Shown piece by piece: positions 53,801 through 63,632 of a stretch of DNA of 64,000 nucleotides. The notes under the pieces are model-generated. The model was given only the letters and a program-made list of their open reading frames with translations. It made no database searches and was not told the origin of the DNA. The position numbers and the translations under genes are program-made. The DNA comes from Asparagopsis taxiformis (taxonomy: Eukaryota; Rhodophyta; Florideophyceae; Bonnemaisoniales; Bonnemaisoniaceae). Position 1 is the first letter of the stretch; each line of letters opens with the position of its first letter. The stretch lies in the NCBI GenBank assembly GCA_030407315.1, contig JALQPE010000461.1:22428-86427 (forward strand), written 5' to 3'.

Positions 53801-54760
53801 AGATGGAAACAGGGATCTCCAGAATCTGTTGTTTAAGTAGCACTCTGCGGGCGGAAATGACGTGTACTCTAACAATAGAGGGATGAATTTGAAACGGAGC
53901 GGTGCGATGGGAGGCCCAGAAAAACGATACCTAGGGTGCGAATTACGCTTTGAAGCACATGACCTGGCAGAACAGGCGCAAAATTATTGTATCTTCTACC
54001 GCCTTCTCTAGTCTATAATGACGTCATCACTACAGAAATATAGGAAAAACACTAGCATATCGGGCCTACTGGAAAGGGGGAGGCGAGGAGTAGGAAAAAT
54101 GGCGCACTTTCCTGGACGAGGAGTCCGCGCTTCCAGTGATGATTTGGACGGTATATATCGATGACGTCATTGCATGCTCTGAGCACACTTGGCAGGCAGT
54201 CAAAGCGGGCCACGTGGATGTGGGCGGCTAGGAAACAGCAGTGTGGGAGAAATTTTATAATTTTCATGTTGCAAGCGAGCAGTGAATCTGCATTGCAATA
54301 TATAAATTTATGCTAATTTAAGATATCACACCGAGTACGATTCAACGAGAGATTGTGCTTTCAACTTGTAAATAGGGCCGAAAATGGTAGAGTATACGAG
54401 TAGGAAGTACGTGTATGAGAAAATCAGATTCAGTATTAGTGCCTAGAGCATCACTGCGAAATAAACGGCCGTTTTCCGGAAATGGATACATCTTGGCTGG
54501 GTTTGTGGTTAGGGGATGCGATACAAGATAGCAAAACGATGTTGAGTCCGGATGAAATAGCAATCAATGTGCATAAAGCAATGAGCATAGGGCAAAGCAT
54601 TGTGGTGAACCAGTTCATTGGATCGAATGAAAGCCTGGAAAGGTTTCGTAACGGTTAAAAGTAGTAGTACTGTATTGAGATAGTAGTCATGTCATAGAAG
54701 TTTAGAGTTGTATTCTATGCAACAAAACTGAGCGAAGAAGAAAAGAACAAAAACATCAAG
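53801..54760. other. Upstream region of the transposase gene
   Basis: No gene seen. I did not find a terminal inverted repeat or the 39-bp palindrome here, so the left end of the transposon is not defined. Confidence 0.4.
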
Positions 54761-57700
54761 ATGGCTCCGAGACGGACTCCTATTCGAAAGAAAACCACAA
54801 GTCGTAGGACAAAGGCGAGATTCGATTCACTCAATGTGGCCAGTCCCAGTAAACAGCTTCCTGGGAAACTGCAGGGAGAAATCCGCAGCAGTGATGCAGC
54901 CTGCATGAACAAAGAAATCCCGAGAGGTAATGAGCTACGACGTGAGTGTACCACAGATGACCTATTGGAGTCCCCAATCCCTATGGGTGACACAATAGAA
55001 GGTTGTATTGATGTGTACAGCAACAACGATGAAGCTGGAAGTGACATCTACGTAGCATCGAGCACGCTAATGGAATCGGAAGAAGCAACCGGACGAGGTT
55101 CTGATTCCATTTCAACTGGAGGCCCGATAGACCGAAATGCTGGGGATGAAGCATGTGGTGATTTCAAGGCATTACTACAATGGCCTGCGATGTATGGGGC
55201 TCTTCAGCTGAGTGGAACTCAAAGAATGACAAGAGCCCACTATGAAGGTACCCTGTTCGGAATGAATTTCCGCAGAGATCCAAGTGAGCACGTCCCGTCG
55301 GACTCTGTGATGCGACAGAAGATACTACCATTCTTGAGGAAACACTGCTATGCAAAGAGCTGTGACATCGAGTTTCCGATAGACCTTCGAAAGAGCGGAG
55401 CAAGAGCTGCACAGCATCGAGGTGCAGTAGGAACCCGTGGAACAACAGATGACAGAGACAATTGTGGAGGAATGGCGAAAGTTCGTATTGTACTCCCAAG
55501 CACATGGGCTCTGAAAGATGTCCAGACTCGACCAATCTTTGAATCATTCCGCAGTGATGCGAACAATCGAAGCTCAGAAGGAGAAAAATCAACCGCAGAG
55601 TGCAGCATTGAAGATTCGTTCATTGCAAAGTGCAGGAGGGGTGTTTTGAGCGACCCATTCGTTCGCACAGCAGTTGTTCCCATTGACAGCGATGGGAAAA
55701 AGGGTTTGAAGCACATTTATGTACCTGATGGAACAGCAATTCGAATCCGATGTCATCCAGGAGCTCGTCAGGTTGCCGTCATCGAAAGAGCAAAAGGGTT
55801 CAGGAAGAATGACAGAGATGGTGGGAAACCGAAGAGGAGAAGAGTGGCGGTTACGTCGTTGTGGGAACTTCATGCTAGGACCATAGTTACCTATGAGGCT
55901 CGACACGACGGTGAGCATGATGTGCATGTCGAAAAATATCTGCAGCCGCGAATGTCACATCTATTGGAATGGGAGAGGCAGCATGCTCTGCGAGCGATAT
56001 CGCAATGTGTAATCGGAGCAGGAGCCAAGGGAAAAGAAACACGAGCTGGGGACGTGATAACCGTTCTATTACCAATTGGAATGGAAGAGGGTGATATTGT
56101 TCCACACGTCGTATTGGTGAACAGGTATTTGAAAGAGCAGGTCGGAGAAGCATCCACCATGTTACTTTGCTTTTCACCGGGCGCGAGCTTTGCTGAAGCC
56201 AGAAAACCGCCCGATAGACTAGGAAGCCCCAACTATGAAGAAATTCGTGTTTCAGGGGTGTTCTCGGATGGTTTCGGAGACCACAGGTCGCAATGGCACC
56301 CAGCGTCTCCGCGAGAAGATGCACCATGTTGGGGAAAGCTGGAGGATGGTCGAAACTACTTTGTTTACCGATTTCTCCTTTACACGGATGACTTCGAACC
56401 ATTCACAAGCAGGAAGGGAAGTTTTGGTGGATGCTATATGTTACCTCTCAATCTACCACCTCGGAAAAGGGGAAGCTACCAAGCGGTTCGAGTGATTGGT
56501 TTGCCACCTCCGGGAGTGTCCACAAATTGTGTATTGCGATATATCGTTCAAGATATAGTGCGAGGAAGCACAGAGGGTTTCCCAACGAAAAATGCAGAGG
56601 GAGAAGATATTGTGGTATTTCTAGACCCAGTGGGGAGCATTGGAGACTATCCTGCAGTTTCACATACCCTGGATGTTCTTGGACACACATCAAACTCTCC
56701 GTGCCACATCTGCAGTTTCCGCAAATATGACCTGAGCAGTACTGGTGGCACGAAGAATGCATACACTTCGGTAGTGAACGGGCAAACATCGACGCATGCC
56801 AGGAGCAAGTATCGGAATGCATCGACACGTAAGGATGCCACAGAAACCCAGCTTCGCACTCTCGGACTGGCTGCAGAAGAAGGGGAAGATTTACCATTTC
56901 ATGTCCTGAGCACTTCCTTGGAAGCAGTGCAGGAAGAAGTACCGAAGACGGAAAACGGAGTTTCAGTTGTCCCAGCAATTTTTGACCCGTACCGTTCCGC
57001 AGTGATAGCACCTGACCATCTATTGTCTGGACTGGCACAAGATGTACTGAACGCTTGTATTTCAGCTGCCAGCCCACGAATTCGAGAGGTAGCTGAATTG
57101 CAAATTCTGGGCGCTCTGAAGAAGTTCAGGATGGGAAGGCAGAACCGTTTATTTGGAACCAACAATCTGCTTTCCATGAACATGAGTGACATATTCAGTG
57201 TGCTTCTGATAGCACCTATGGCATTCGAAAACGCAGCTCGAATGATGGATGGGAAAGGGGAAGGTCATCGTGAAAAATTTGATGGGGCCGTCAAACTAGT
57301 AGTGATGTTTCAGAAGCTGGTTTCGTGTATTAGTTTCATGCCCGTATGGTGGAAAGACGGTCCCCATGAAGTAGAGACGGCTGACGGAGAAGGTGGCAGG
57401 AATGAATACATTCTGGGAAGAACTGTAGACTACGTGGAGACGTTGAATGAGTATTGTCGGAAAGTGAAGGGAGCAGGAGCACATTTGGACAAGCCTAATG
57501 TTCATCGTCTTGTCGAGTTTTGTGTTCATACGCTTCCTGCCTACGGCTCTGTGAAGCACGTGCAGGAGCTTATATTCGAACGGATGCATCAGCCGCTGAA
57601 GAAAGGTGTGAGAATGTCCAATCACCAAAGCGAACAGCTTTCAGCGCTGGAATTAGTTCTTGCGGATGACTGGCAGACGAGAGTGGCCATTGTTTTGCGC

Positions 57701-58564
57701 GAAATCGGCATGGAGCCACAACATTGGTCCTCGTCCGAATGCTCTCAAATGGTCAACGTTCTTTCACAGGAGCTAGGGAGAGAAATAGATGTGGAAGACG
57801 AGGTAGTGAAAAACTGCTTCCAGGAACCGGTTCTCCAGCTTCTCTCCCAGCGTCGAGGAAAGATATTGTCGGCGGATGGTGAAATTGTGACGTGGAGAGG
57901 GCATGGAGGTATATCTATTGACGAGGTCAAGGAGTACATGAATGGAAAATGTGATATGGCAGAGGGTGCTGTAGGTGTTTTCAAACGGTTCTTTACCGAA
58001 AGGTACGGAAGCGGAACAAGCGGGTGTGGAAAGTATGCCGAATGGGTGAGAAGAGTTTCTAGAAGCACTACGACAGAGTGGGGAAGGAAAACAGTGCAGA
58101 GGTCTGGCTCTCTAGAATCAGGAGCTATCATCCATGCTGTTTGCCCTGAACAGATGAAATGTGAGGATGGTGCAACTTCACAAGCGATTCTGTACCCGGC
58201 GTCTCGTCTCACATCAGAGATAATGCGGGGAAGAATTAATTATGAACCGCGGTTTTTTATTGTTCTAGCGTTCTTTATCCTGAGGAACGAGAGTGCGAGA
58301 GATGAGCAAGGTACAGCTTATGGAGTTTGCCTGGGTTTGCAAAAAACTGATGAAGGAGTGTTCAAGGTCGAAGAGAGGCGACGAACAGTAATTGTGGAGA
58401 TGAGTGAGGGAGTCACTGAGGTGTTTGGTATGCACTATTGCAATGGGAGTGTATGCGAATATGATGAGAACATGAGGGAGGTAAGGCACGGACCCGGACT
58501 GCTGGAGGGTGGAGAGATATATGCACTATGTAGGCGAGACGGATTTCCACCGAGGGCTGCATGA
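54761..58564 (+). CDS. Intact Plavaka-like (CACTA/CMC-type) DDE transposase
   Basis: 1267 aa in one frame. Residues 1-25 are strongly basic (RRTPIRKKTTSRRTKAR), a likely nuclear-localisation or DNA-binding tail. The core fits the Plavaka family of CACTA-like transposases: LLYTDDFEPF with D543/D544 followed by GCYMLPLNLPP, then FLDPVGSIGDYPA (D629) with a GH...CHIC zinc motif (C648-x2-C651), and KPNVHRLVEF before IFERMHQPLKK (E940) and MSNHQSE. The last set parallels the ERLH...TNH block of fungal Plavaka proteins. D543 or D544, D629 and E940 are my candidates for the catalytic triad. Residues 1000-1267 carry no recognised domain. It would excise and reinsert its element. Two broken relatives lie at 1-2091 and 5276-6447. 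Confidence 0.8.
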   Translation: MAPRRTPIRKKTTSRRTKARFDSLNVASPSKQLPGKLQGEIRSSDAACMNKEIPRGNELRRECTTDDLLESPIPMGDTIEGCIDVYSNNDEAGSDIYVASSTLMESEEATGRGSDSISTGGPIDRNAGDEACGDFKALLQWPAMYGALQLSGTQRMTRAHYEGTLFGMNFRRDPSEHVPSDSVMRQKILPFLRKHCYAKSCDIEFPIDLRKSGARAAQHRGAVGTRGTTDDRDNCGGMAKVRIVLPSTWALKDVQTRPIFESFRSDANNRSSEGEKSTAECSIEDSFIAKCRRGVLSDPFVRTAVVPIDSDGKKGLKHIYVPDGTAIRIRCHPGARQVAVIERAKGFRKNDRDGGKPKRRRVAVTSLWELHARTIVTYEARHDGEHDVHVEKYLQPRMSHLLEWERQHALRAISQCVIGAGAKGKETRAGDVITVLLPIGMEEGDIVPHVVLVNRYLKEQVGEASTMLLCFSPGASFAEARKPPDRLGSPNYEEIRVSGVFSDGFGDHRSQWHPASPREDAPCWGKLEDGRNYFVYRFLLYTDDFEPFTSRKGSFGGCYMLPLNLPPRKRGSYQAVRVIGLPPPGVSTNCVLRYIVQDIVRGSTEGFPTKNAEGEDIVVFLDPVGSIGDYPAVSHTLDVLGHTSNSPCHICSFRKYDLSSTGGTKNAYTSVVNGQTSTHARSKYRNASTRKDATETQLRTLGLAAEEGEDLPFHVLSTSLEAVQEEVPKTENGVSVVPAIFDPYRSAVIAPDHLLSGLAQDVLNACISAASPRIREVAELQILGALKKFRMGRQNRLFGTNNLLSMNMSDIFSVLLIAPMAFENAARMMDGKGEGHREKFDGAVKLVVMFQKLVSCISFMPVWWKDGPHEVETADGEGGRNEYILGRTVDYVETLNEYCRKVKGAGAHLDKPNVHRLVEFCVHTLPAYGSVKHVQELIFERMHQPLKKGVRMSNHQSEQLSALELVLADDWQTRVAIVLREIGMEPQHWSSSECSQMVNVLSQELGREIDVEDEVVKNCFQEPVLQLLSQRRGKILSADGEIVTWRGHGGISIDEVKEYMNGKCDMAEGAVGVFKRFFTERYGSGTSGCGKYAEWVRRVSRSTTTEWGRKTVQRSGSLESGAIIHAVCPEQMKCEDGATSQAILYPASRLTSEIMRGRINYEPRFFIVLAFFILRNESARDEQGTAYGVCLGLQKTDEGVFKVEERRRTVIVEMSEGVTEVFGMHYCNGSVCEYDENMREVRHGPGLLEGGEIYALCRRDGFPPRAA

Positions 58565-58681
58565 TTTTTAGGGAAGAATAAAATGAATAACCAGATGCAT
58601 CACATATGAATTGTACACTCTAGGGCGGTGGTGGATTGGTGCAAAGTAGTGGGGAGAGGATCTGAGAGGATGGAGGGAGGT

Positions 58682-59200
58682 ATGCTTACAGCAAAGTCAT
58701 CGTTACGATGACTTTGCTGTAAGAAAACGTTTCCATTACAGTGGCCAAGAATGTTTTACCGGGTAAAAAAATCGTGGCAGCTGTAATGATTTGCTTTCTT
58801 ACAGCAAAGTCATCGTAACGATGACTTTGCTGTAAGGAACCGTTTCCTTGCAGTGGCCGAAGAATTTTTTACCGGGTAAAAAATCAGCAAGAAATTTTAC
58901 CGGGTAAAAAAATTGTGGCCGCTGTAATGATTTGCTTTCTTACAGCAAAGTCATCGTTACGATGACTTTGCTGTAAGAAAACGTTTCATTACAGCGGCCA
59001 CAATTTTTTACCCGGTAAAGAAATCATGGCTACTGTAATGTTTTCTTTTCTTACAGCAAAGTCATCGTAACGATGACTTTGCTGTAAGAAAACGTTTCAT
59101 TACAGCGGCCACAATTTTTTTACCCGGTAAAGAAATCATGGCTGCTGTAATGTTTTCTTTTCTTACAGCAAAGTCATCGTAACGATGACTTTGCTGTAAG
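58682..59200. repeat. Left palindrome array (five 39-bp palindromes)
   Basis: Copies at 58685-58723, 58798-58836, 58939-58977, 59050-59088 and 59162-59200. Each is CTTACAGCAAAGTCATCGT, one central base, and its complement. The centre is T in copies 1 and 3 and A in copies 2, 4 and 5. Spacing is about 111-113 bp, once 141. Between them lies a second, imperfect palindrome of about 55 bp centred on ACCGGGTAAA/TTTACCCGGT and ending CATTACAG...CTGTAATG. The outermost copy is preceded by ATG, as is the outermost copy on the right in reverse. Confidence 0.95.
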
Positions 59201-59899
59201 AAAACGTTTCATTACAGCAAATTCATCGATAGTTAAGGTTAAGTAACCAACTTTAGGATGTCCAGAGGACCTGCTCGTTGTAAGGAATAAGGAATATTGA
59301 TCAACTGACGAAGAGGAAGCATTTTGAATCGACTAGGGTAGGAACGCAATGAGATTTGGTATGCAAGAAAACTGAATCGCAGTAGTGAATAGGTAGTTGA
59401 AATGAATTCATATTGATGTTCTTTGGTGTATTGTCCATTGGAGCACATTGAAAACCATTTATATGATCACCGTTTAAATAGTCTATGAATCCTTTGCAGC
59501 CGAGTACGCCAATAGGAAGAAATTCAAGCAGTGGCCTGCACGGGAACCGTTCATTTGTGAGTAGCAAAAGTTAGTGTAGAAATGAATTTTTCAGACTTGT
59601 AGGAGAGGTGGATCGTAGTAAATGTATAAAACTCACGTAGAATCGATTGATAGGAATCAATGGTACGGAAGAAGAAGCGAGGTGGAGAGTGTGGATGAAA
59701 TAGGTTGTTGGAATATGAATGATAATTGACGTGGTGAGGTAAACGGGTTCGATTGCATTATATGCGCTAGAGGTACATACTATTAGGTGTAGATTGATGG
59801 AAAGGGCTAAACGCTTTGTGGAGGTATCAGGATCAGGTAGAGTCAGAGGTGCTGAGCGGGTGCAGCGTAAGGTTCATCAGGACTGAACGTAGGTAGGGA
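59201..59899. other. Upstream region of the ParB-like gene
   Basis: Starts with a partial palindrome remnant (ATTACAGCAAATTCATCG, 59212). No gene is supported; the minus frames at 59239-59567 show no motif. Confidence 0.4.
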
Positions 59900-61318
59900 A
59901 TGTCTTGTCCGGACAGTATAAGAGAGGAAGCTGAGAGACGGGAAGCGCACTCGGAGGTACCACAATTGTGGATTTCATCGTCTACACAACATTTGAACAG
60001 AGAACCGATTGAACGAACTGAGATTGCAGGGATTACAATGGGAGACAATAGTATCATGAATACTACAGCGGAGAAGAGCAATTCTCCTTCTGCTGAAGAG
60101 AAAAGCATCACTATTGCTCAGTACAGCTCTTCTAAAGTGCAAGTTGATCCTCGCAAAGTGAAATTTCCGACAGTGACCTCCCGTTTGGTGCGACCGGGTC
60201 GTGTAAACGAACTGGCCAGCATTTTCATGGATAGAGGTTTCTCTACCACTGGAACTATGATTACAGTCTGCAAAATGGAAGATAACGAAGGAGACGAGTT
60301 TTACTGCATCGATGGCTCTCATCGCATAGCTGCTCTGCAACTATGCCTGGAGAAGTACTCAGGAAAGAACAGGGATTCCTTGGAATTGGTTTGGGTACAA
60401 CAGTTGATTGCGCCGAACGGGCGTCTAATTTTCGATGCGCTGGAGGTTCTGAAACTGTCTCTCGAAGCCAATATACAAACTCACGATGTCGCTTCTGTGA
60501 GCATTGCCGACAATGTGTGTGCGGTCATAGAGTTTCTCAGGTTTTCCAACCAGATGGATCTTCCTGTTGTCCGGCTTATTCCTATTCTGAAAGAAGTGAG
60601 CTATATTCTGCCGTCCGACAGGAACCGTTCGGAGAACTCGTATAGGCAGTACATCAACATTGCGAAGGGGTTCAATCGCACAGACAGCGTTGCTTTCGTG
60701 TACTGGAGCTCTATCCCTAGCGTTTACAATGCTTTGGATAGGAACAGAGAAATCGAGGATGCAAGAACCGAGGGAAGAGATCCGGACTTTTCTCGAATTG
60801 ACTCTGCCGATATGTACGGGTGCGTGCTCGATCTTGTCAATAACGCAATATTCCGCAATGGCACGGACGGACGCGGGACGCGCGATAAGGAGTGGTTCCA
60901 GTGGTTTGTGCTCGAGATGACAGCGTCGTGGACAAGGATGAGGAGGAAGAGAGGACTTGTCAGAAATATCGGAAGCGGAAGTCCGTTCACGATGCGCACT
61001 TGGCTACTGGCTCTGTTGGCCATCTATGATATGGCAGAGGTCGTCCGCAAGTGGTTGAACTCTGCAACGATGGAGGAATTCGTGCGAACGGATTTGGCAG
61101 CAGAAAACGCGAAGGAGGTCGGGGATAATGATCATCGCATTGGAGAGCGCATTGTATTCGTCCTTGTCGACTTTCATGACGACGTGGTAGACAGTAGCAG
61201 TCTGAGAACCAAGAACGGGATGTTTACAAACAGTTTTACGACAAACTGGAATATGCTACCGGGACAAAGGCAATGCAGGAGACGAAAGCGGAGGAGGAGA
61301 GGGAACGGAATCGCATGA
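59900..61318 (+). CDS. ParB/Srx-like domain protein
   Basis: 472 aa. Residues 70-195 match the ParB/sulfiredoxin-like fold. VQVDPRKVKFP opens it, a GRVNELASIFMDRGF helix follows, then the core YCIDGSHRIAALQL (D138-G-S-H-R142) and ALEVLKLSLEANIQTHDVAS, which parallels the A..EN...D segment of ParB. Residues 200-400 are helical and may bind DNA. In bacteria such proteins bind palindromic centromere sites or act as nucleases or NTPases; in a eukaryotic mobile element the role is unknown. The last about 40 residues (after HDDVVDS) look out of frame and end in an Arg-rich tail. The next gene's frame is open from about 61195, so the true product may be a ParB-oxygenase fusion. Confidence 0.7.
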   Translation: MSCPDSIREEAERREAHSEVPQLWISSSTQHLNREPIERTEIAGITMGDNSIMNTTAEKSNSPSAEEKSITIAQYSSSKVQVDPRKVKFPTVTSRLVRPGRVNELASIFMDRGFSTTGTMITVCKMEDNEGDEFYCIDGSHRIAALQLCLEKYSGKNRDSLELVWVQQLIAPNGRLIFDALEVLKLSLEANIQTHDVASVSIADNVCAVIEFLRFSNQMDLPVVRLIPILKEVSYILPSDRNRSENSYRQYINIAKGFNRTDSVAFVYWSSIPSVYNALDRNREIEDARTEGRDPDFSRIDSADMYGCVLDLVNNAIFRNGTDGRGTRDKEWFQWFVLEMTASWTRMRRKRGLVRNIGSGSPFTMRTWLLALLAIYDMAEVVRKWLNSATMEEFVRTDLAAENAKEVGDNDHRIGERIVFVLVDFHDDVVDSSSLRTKNGMFTNSFTTNWNMLPGQRQCRRRKRRRRGNGIA

Positions 61319-63159
61319 CCCCCGGAGAAATAGAAAAAGCACTTGTTGATGGCGCCAAAGCAGAAGACGAAGAAGCACCTACTGCCGCAGAACAGGGAAA
61401 TAATTCTACAGAGAAGGAAACTGTGGAAACTTCTGGTCCTGTTCAAGCAGAAGAAGGAGTATCTGCCGAAGCCCAAGCAGAGCAGGAAGTTTCTGCTGTT
61501 GTGGAGGAAGAACAGGAAATTACTCCAAATGTGGTGGCTGAAGAAGTGATTCCTGCTGTCGCGACGAAAGCAATAGAAGAGGCACCTCTGAGCACCCCGA
61601 AAGAAGCAGAAGACCGTCCTGCCGCAGCAAAAGAGGGAGGACAGGAACGTCCTGCCACGCGTCTTGCAGCAGCTGAGAAGAGGGAAGCAGAACGTCTTGC
61701 TGTTCTCCAAAAAGAACAGGAACGTCTTTCAGCTTCAAGGGCAGAGCGGGAAAGTCGTGCCAGGGATAATTCGCCGGGAAGGATTGTCAGAGAAGATCTT
61801 CCTCAGGGAAGGAAACAAAGCGGCGATACGCAAAGTCTGGATATCAACTTGGACAATAGTGGTCGCATGGACATAGACACGCCTGGACAACAAGCTGGAG
61901 ATGCGCAGAACCGCTCTGTGATATTGAAACTTCGAATCAGGACACCAGAAACTTACAGCACTAGCCCGGCCGAAGTGGACAAGGAGAATTCGGGAAGAAG
62001 CAGGAGTTCTGGTGGAAGCGGCGATGAAAACGAGTCCAGGTTGGATAAGAAGCGAAGAAGGGAAGATACTAGCGCGAAGTTTTCTGAGCCCAATACGCCG
62101 GATGACAACATTGAGATTGGGCCTCCCCGGGAAAAGAAGAGTAGAGTCAATGCAAGAGAACGAACGACTGGAGAAGAAGCACCACTCTTCACTGACGAGC
62201 AAGAAAACTCCCTTCCAGACCGCACATTCGCAGAGGACATACCTGAGAAGCTGCCTTTATGCGTTCCTTCCAACTCGAGAATGAAGTATTATATCACAGA
62301 AGAAGACATTGATACAATCCGGACGGAGATAATGGAAGCAGCTGCAGGCTACTCTACTTTGGTATGTCCCCTCGGTTCTTGTGAAAGCCAACAATACTTC
62401 AGCTACCAGAGAAGAATGATCGACGAGCTTGGTTACGTGGTGTTGCAAGACATTTTCTCTTCTACTACAGTGGGAGCAGCTACGCACGAGTTATTCACAC
62501 AGATGGCCAGCACATTCCAAGGTACTACAAGTGGCTCAAGTGCAAGTCAGAAGAACCCGTGGAAACCACTTCGACCGAAAGACAGCACTGGTGTATTCAA
62601 GACGGACCGGAAAAGCATCTGCGATGACCTTGAGCAAGAAAGCGCGCGGCAGTACAGGAACAAGCTGATTCTGGAGCTAGGTAAGGCGATTTGTGCGGAG
62701 AACCTGAAGCTCGGGTTTGGAAGAGAAGAAGCGGTGGTCTTTCCAGAAACGGGTCTTCGTCTGATTTTGACCGCAGAAGGTAGTCAGGAGCAACTTATGC
62801 ATACCGATGTTCCCGTCCGTGAGGGAACTGGAACTGGTCCTCTCAACTCGCCATCATATTTCATGATGGCTGCTGGTGCGGATGGGTTCATCATTCGTAT
62901 CGCCAAGTTCAGCCATGTGTGCCTAAGTCATCCAGCGAAAGAAAAGTACCGCGTGCCAGTGACGAACGTGCGCATCCCACCGTATTCCCTGCTTGTATGC
63001 CGAACGGACGTGTATCACGGAGGAATGGGATTCGCGGAGGGTCGTTCTTCGGTGAGGTACCAGCATCCTATCCGGTCCCATCTATCACTGCGAACTTCCA
63101 GGGAGAAGTTGCTACAGCCTCCCTTCAATGTCAACTACTGGGAGCGTTTAGATATCTGA
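61273..63159 (+). CDS. 2OG-Fe(II) oxygenase-like protein with acidic linker
   Basis: 628 aa. Residues 1-170 are Glu/Ala/Lys-rich and probably coiled or disordered. 170-320 is polar. The C-terminal domain (about 335-628) has QLMHTDVPV with H510-x-D512, then FIIRIAKFSH, IPPYSLLVCRTDVYHGG with H582 and GRSSVRYQ with R591/R595. The HxD...H...R order fits a 2-oxoglutarate/Fe(II) oxygenase double-stranded beta helix. Substrate unknown. In fungi, TET/JBP-type oxygenases that oxidise DNA bases are linked to KDZ transposons, so nucleic acid is a candidate, by inference only. The frame is -1 to the ParB-like frame and open from about 61195 (YKQFYDKLEYATGTKAM), so the ATG at 61273 may not be the real start. 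Confidence 0.6.
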   Translation: MQETKAEEERERNRMTPGEIEKALVDGAKAEDEEAPTAAEQGNNSTEKETVETSGPVQAEEGVSAEAQAEQEVSAVVEEEQEITPNVVAEEVIPAVATKAIEEAPLSTPKEAEDRPAAAKEGGQERPATRLAAAEKREAERLAVLQKEQERLSASRAERESRARDNSPGRIVREDLPQGRKQSGDTQSLDINLDNSGRMDIDTPGQQAGDAQNRSVILKLRIRTPETYSTSPAEVDKENSGRSRSSGGSGDENESRLDKKRRREDTSAKFSEPNTPDDNIEIGPPREKKSRVNARERTTGEEAPLFTDEQENSLPDRTFAEDIPEKLPLCVPSNSRMKYYITEEDIDTIRTEIMEAAAGYSTLVCPLGSCESQQYFSYQRRMIDELGYVVLQDIFSSTTVGAATHELFTQMASTFQGTTSGSSASQKNPWKPLRPKDSTGVFKTDRKSICDDLEQESARQYRNKLILELGKAICAENLKLGFGREEAVVFPETGLRLILTAEGSQEQLMHTDVPVREGTGTGPLNSPSYFMMAAGADGFIIRIAKFSHVCLSHPAKEKYRVPVTNVRIPPYSLLVCRTDVYHGGMGFAEGRSSVRYQHPIRSHLSLRTSREKLLQPPFNVNYWERLDI

Positions 63160-63411
63160 TGAAATTAGTTCTTAATAGCATTCTATGGCAGGCATCAAGG
63201 CCGCCTTCAAGTAAACGATGAAAGTTAGGCTAGTACATGACGTTTGCGTATGTAGACGGGTCGAGAGATATACAATACTCAATTTAATATGAGAAGGGGA
63301 GGAAACTATGGTGGGCACTACTAGAATAGAACAAGGTAATATCGCAGTCGTCTTTGGTTACAACATTGAGGTGAGGAAGGCTTACAGATGATGCAGTTTC
63401 GCTGGGGTGCT
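63160..63411. other. 3' flank of the oxygenase-like gene
   Basis: No gene seen. Leads into the right palindrome array. Confidence 0.5.
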
Positions 63412-63632
63412 GACAGCAAAGTCATCGTTACGAGACTTTGCGTAATGATTGATTTCTTACAGCAAAGTCATCGTAACGATGACTTTGCTGTAAGAAACAA
63501 ATCATTACAGCGGCACAAATTTTTACCGGGTAAAAATTCTTGCTGATTTTTTACCCGGTAAAATTTTCTCACCACTGTAATCAAACTTTCCTTACAGCAA
63601 AGTCATCGTAACGATGACTTTGCTGTAAGCAT
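63412..63632. repeat. Right palindrome array
   Basis: Two full 39-bp palindromes (63456-63494 and 63591-63629, both with central A) and one decayed copy (63412-63447). Between them are two ACCGGGT/ACCCGGT motifs. The sequence is the same as in the left array. The outer end reads GCTGTAAGCAT, the inverse of the outer end at 58682. Confidence 0.95.

Larger units (their letters stand above)
58682..63632 (+). mobile_element. Candidate element bounded by palindrome arrays, carrying ParB-like and 2OG-oxygenase genes
   Basis: The outermost palindromes on both sides share the extended end ATGCTTACAGCAAAGTC in inverted orientation (58682 and 63632), while inner copies have TTTCTTACAG. Between the arrays lie only the two overlapping frames 59900-61318 and 61273-63159. 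No target duplication was recognised. It is either an element of its own, using the transposase at 54761-58564 in trans, or the right part of one larger element that includes that transposase. Confidence 0.45.
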
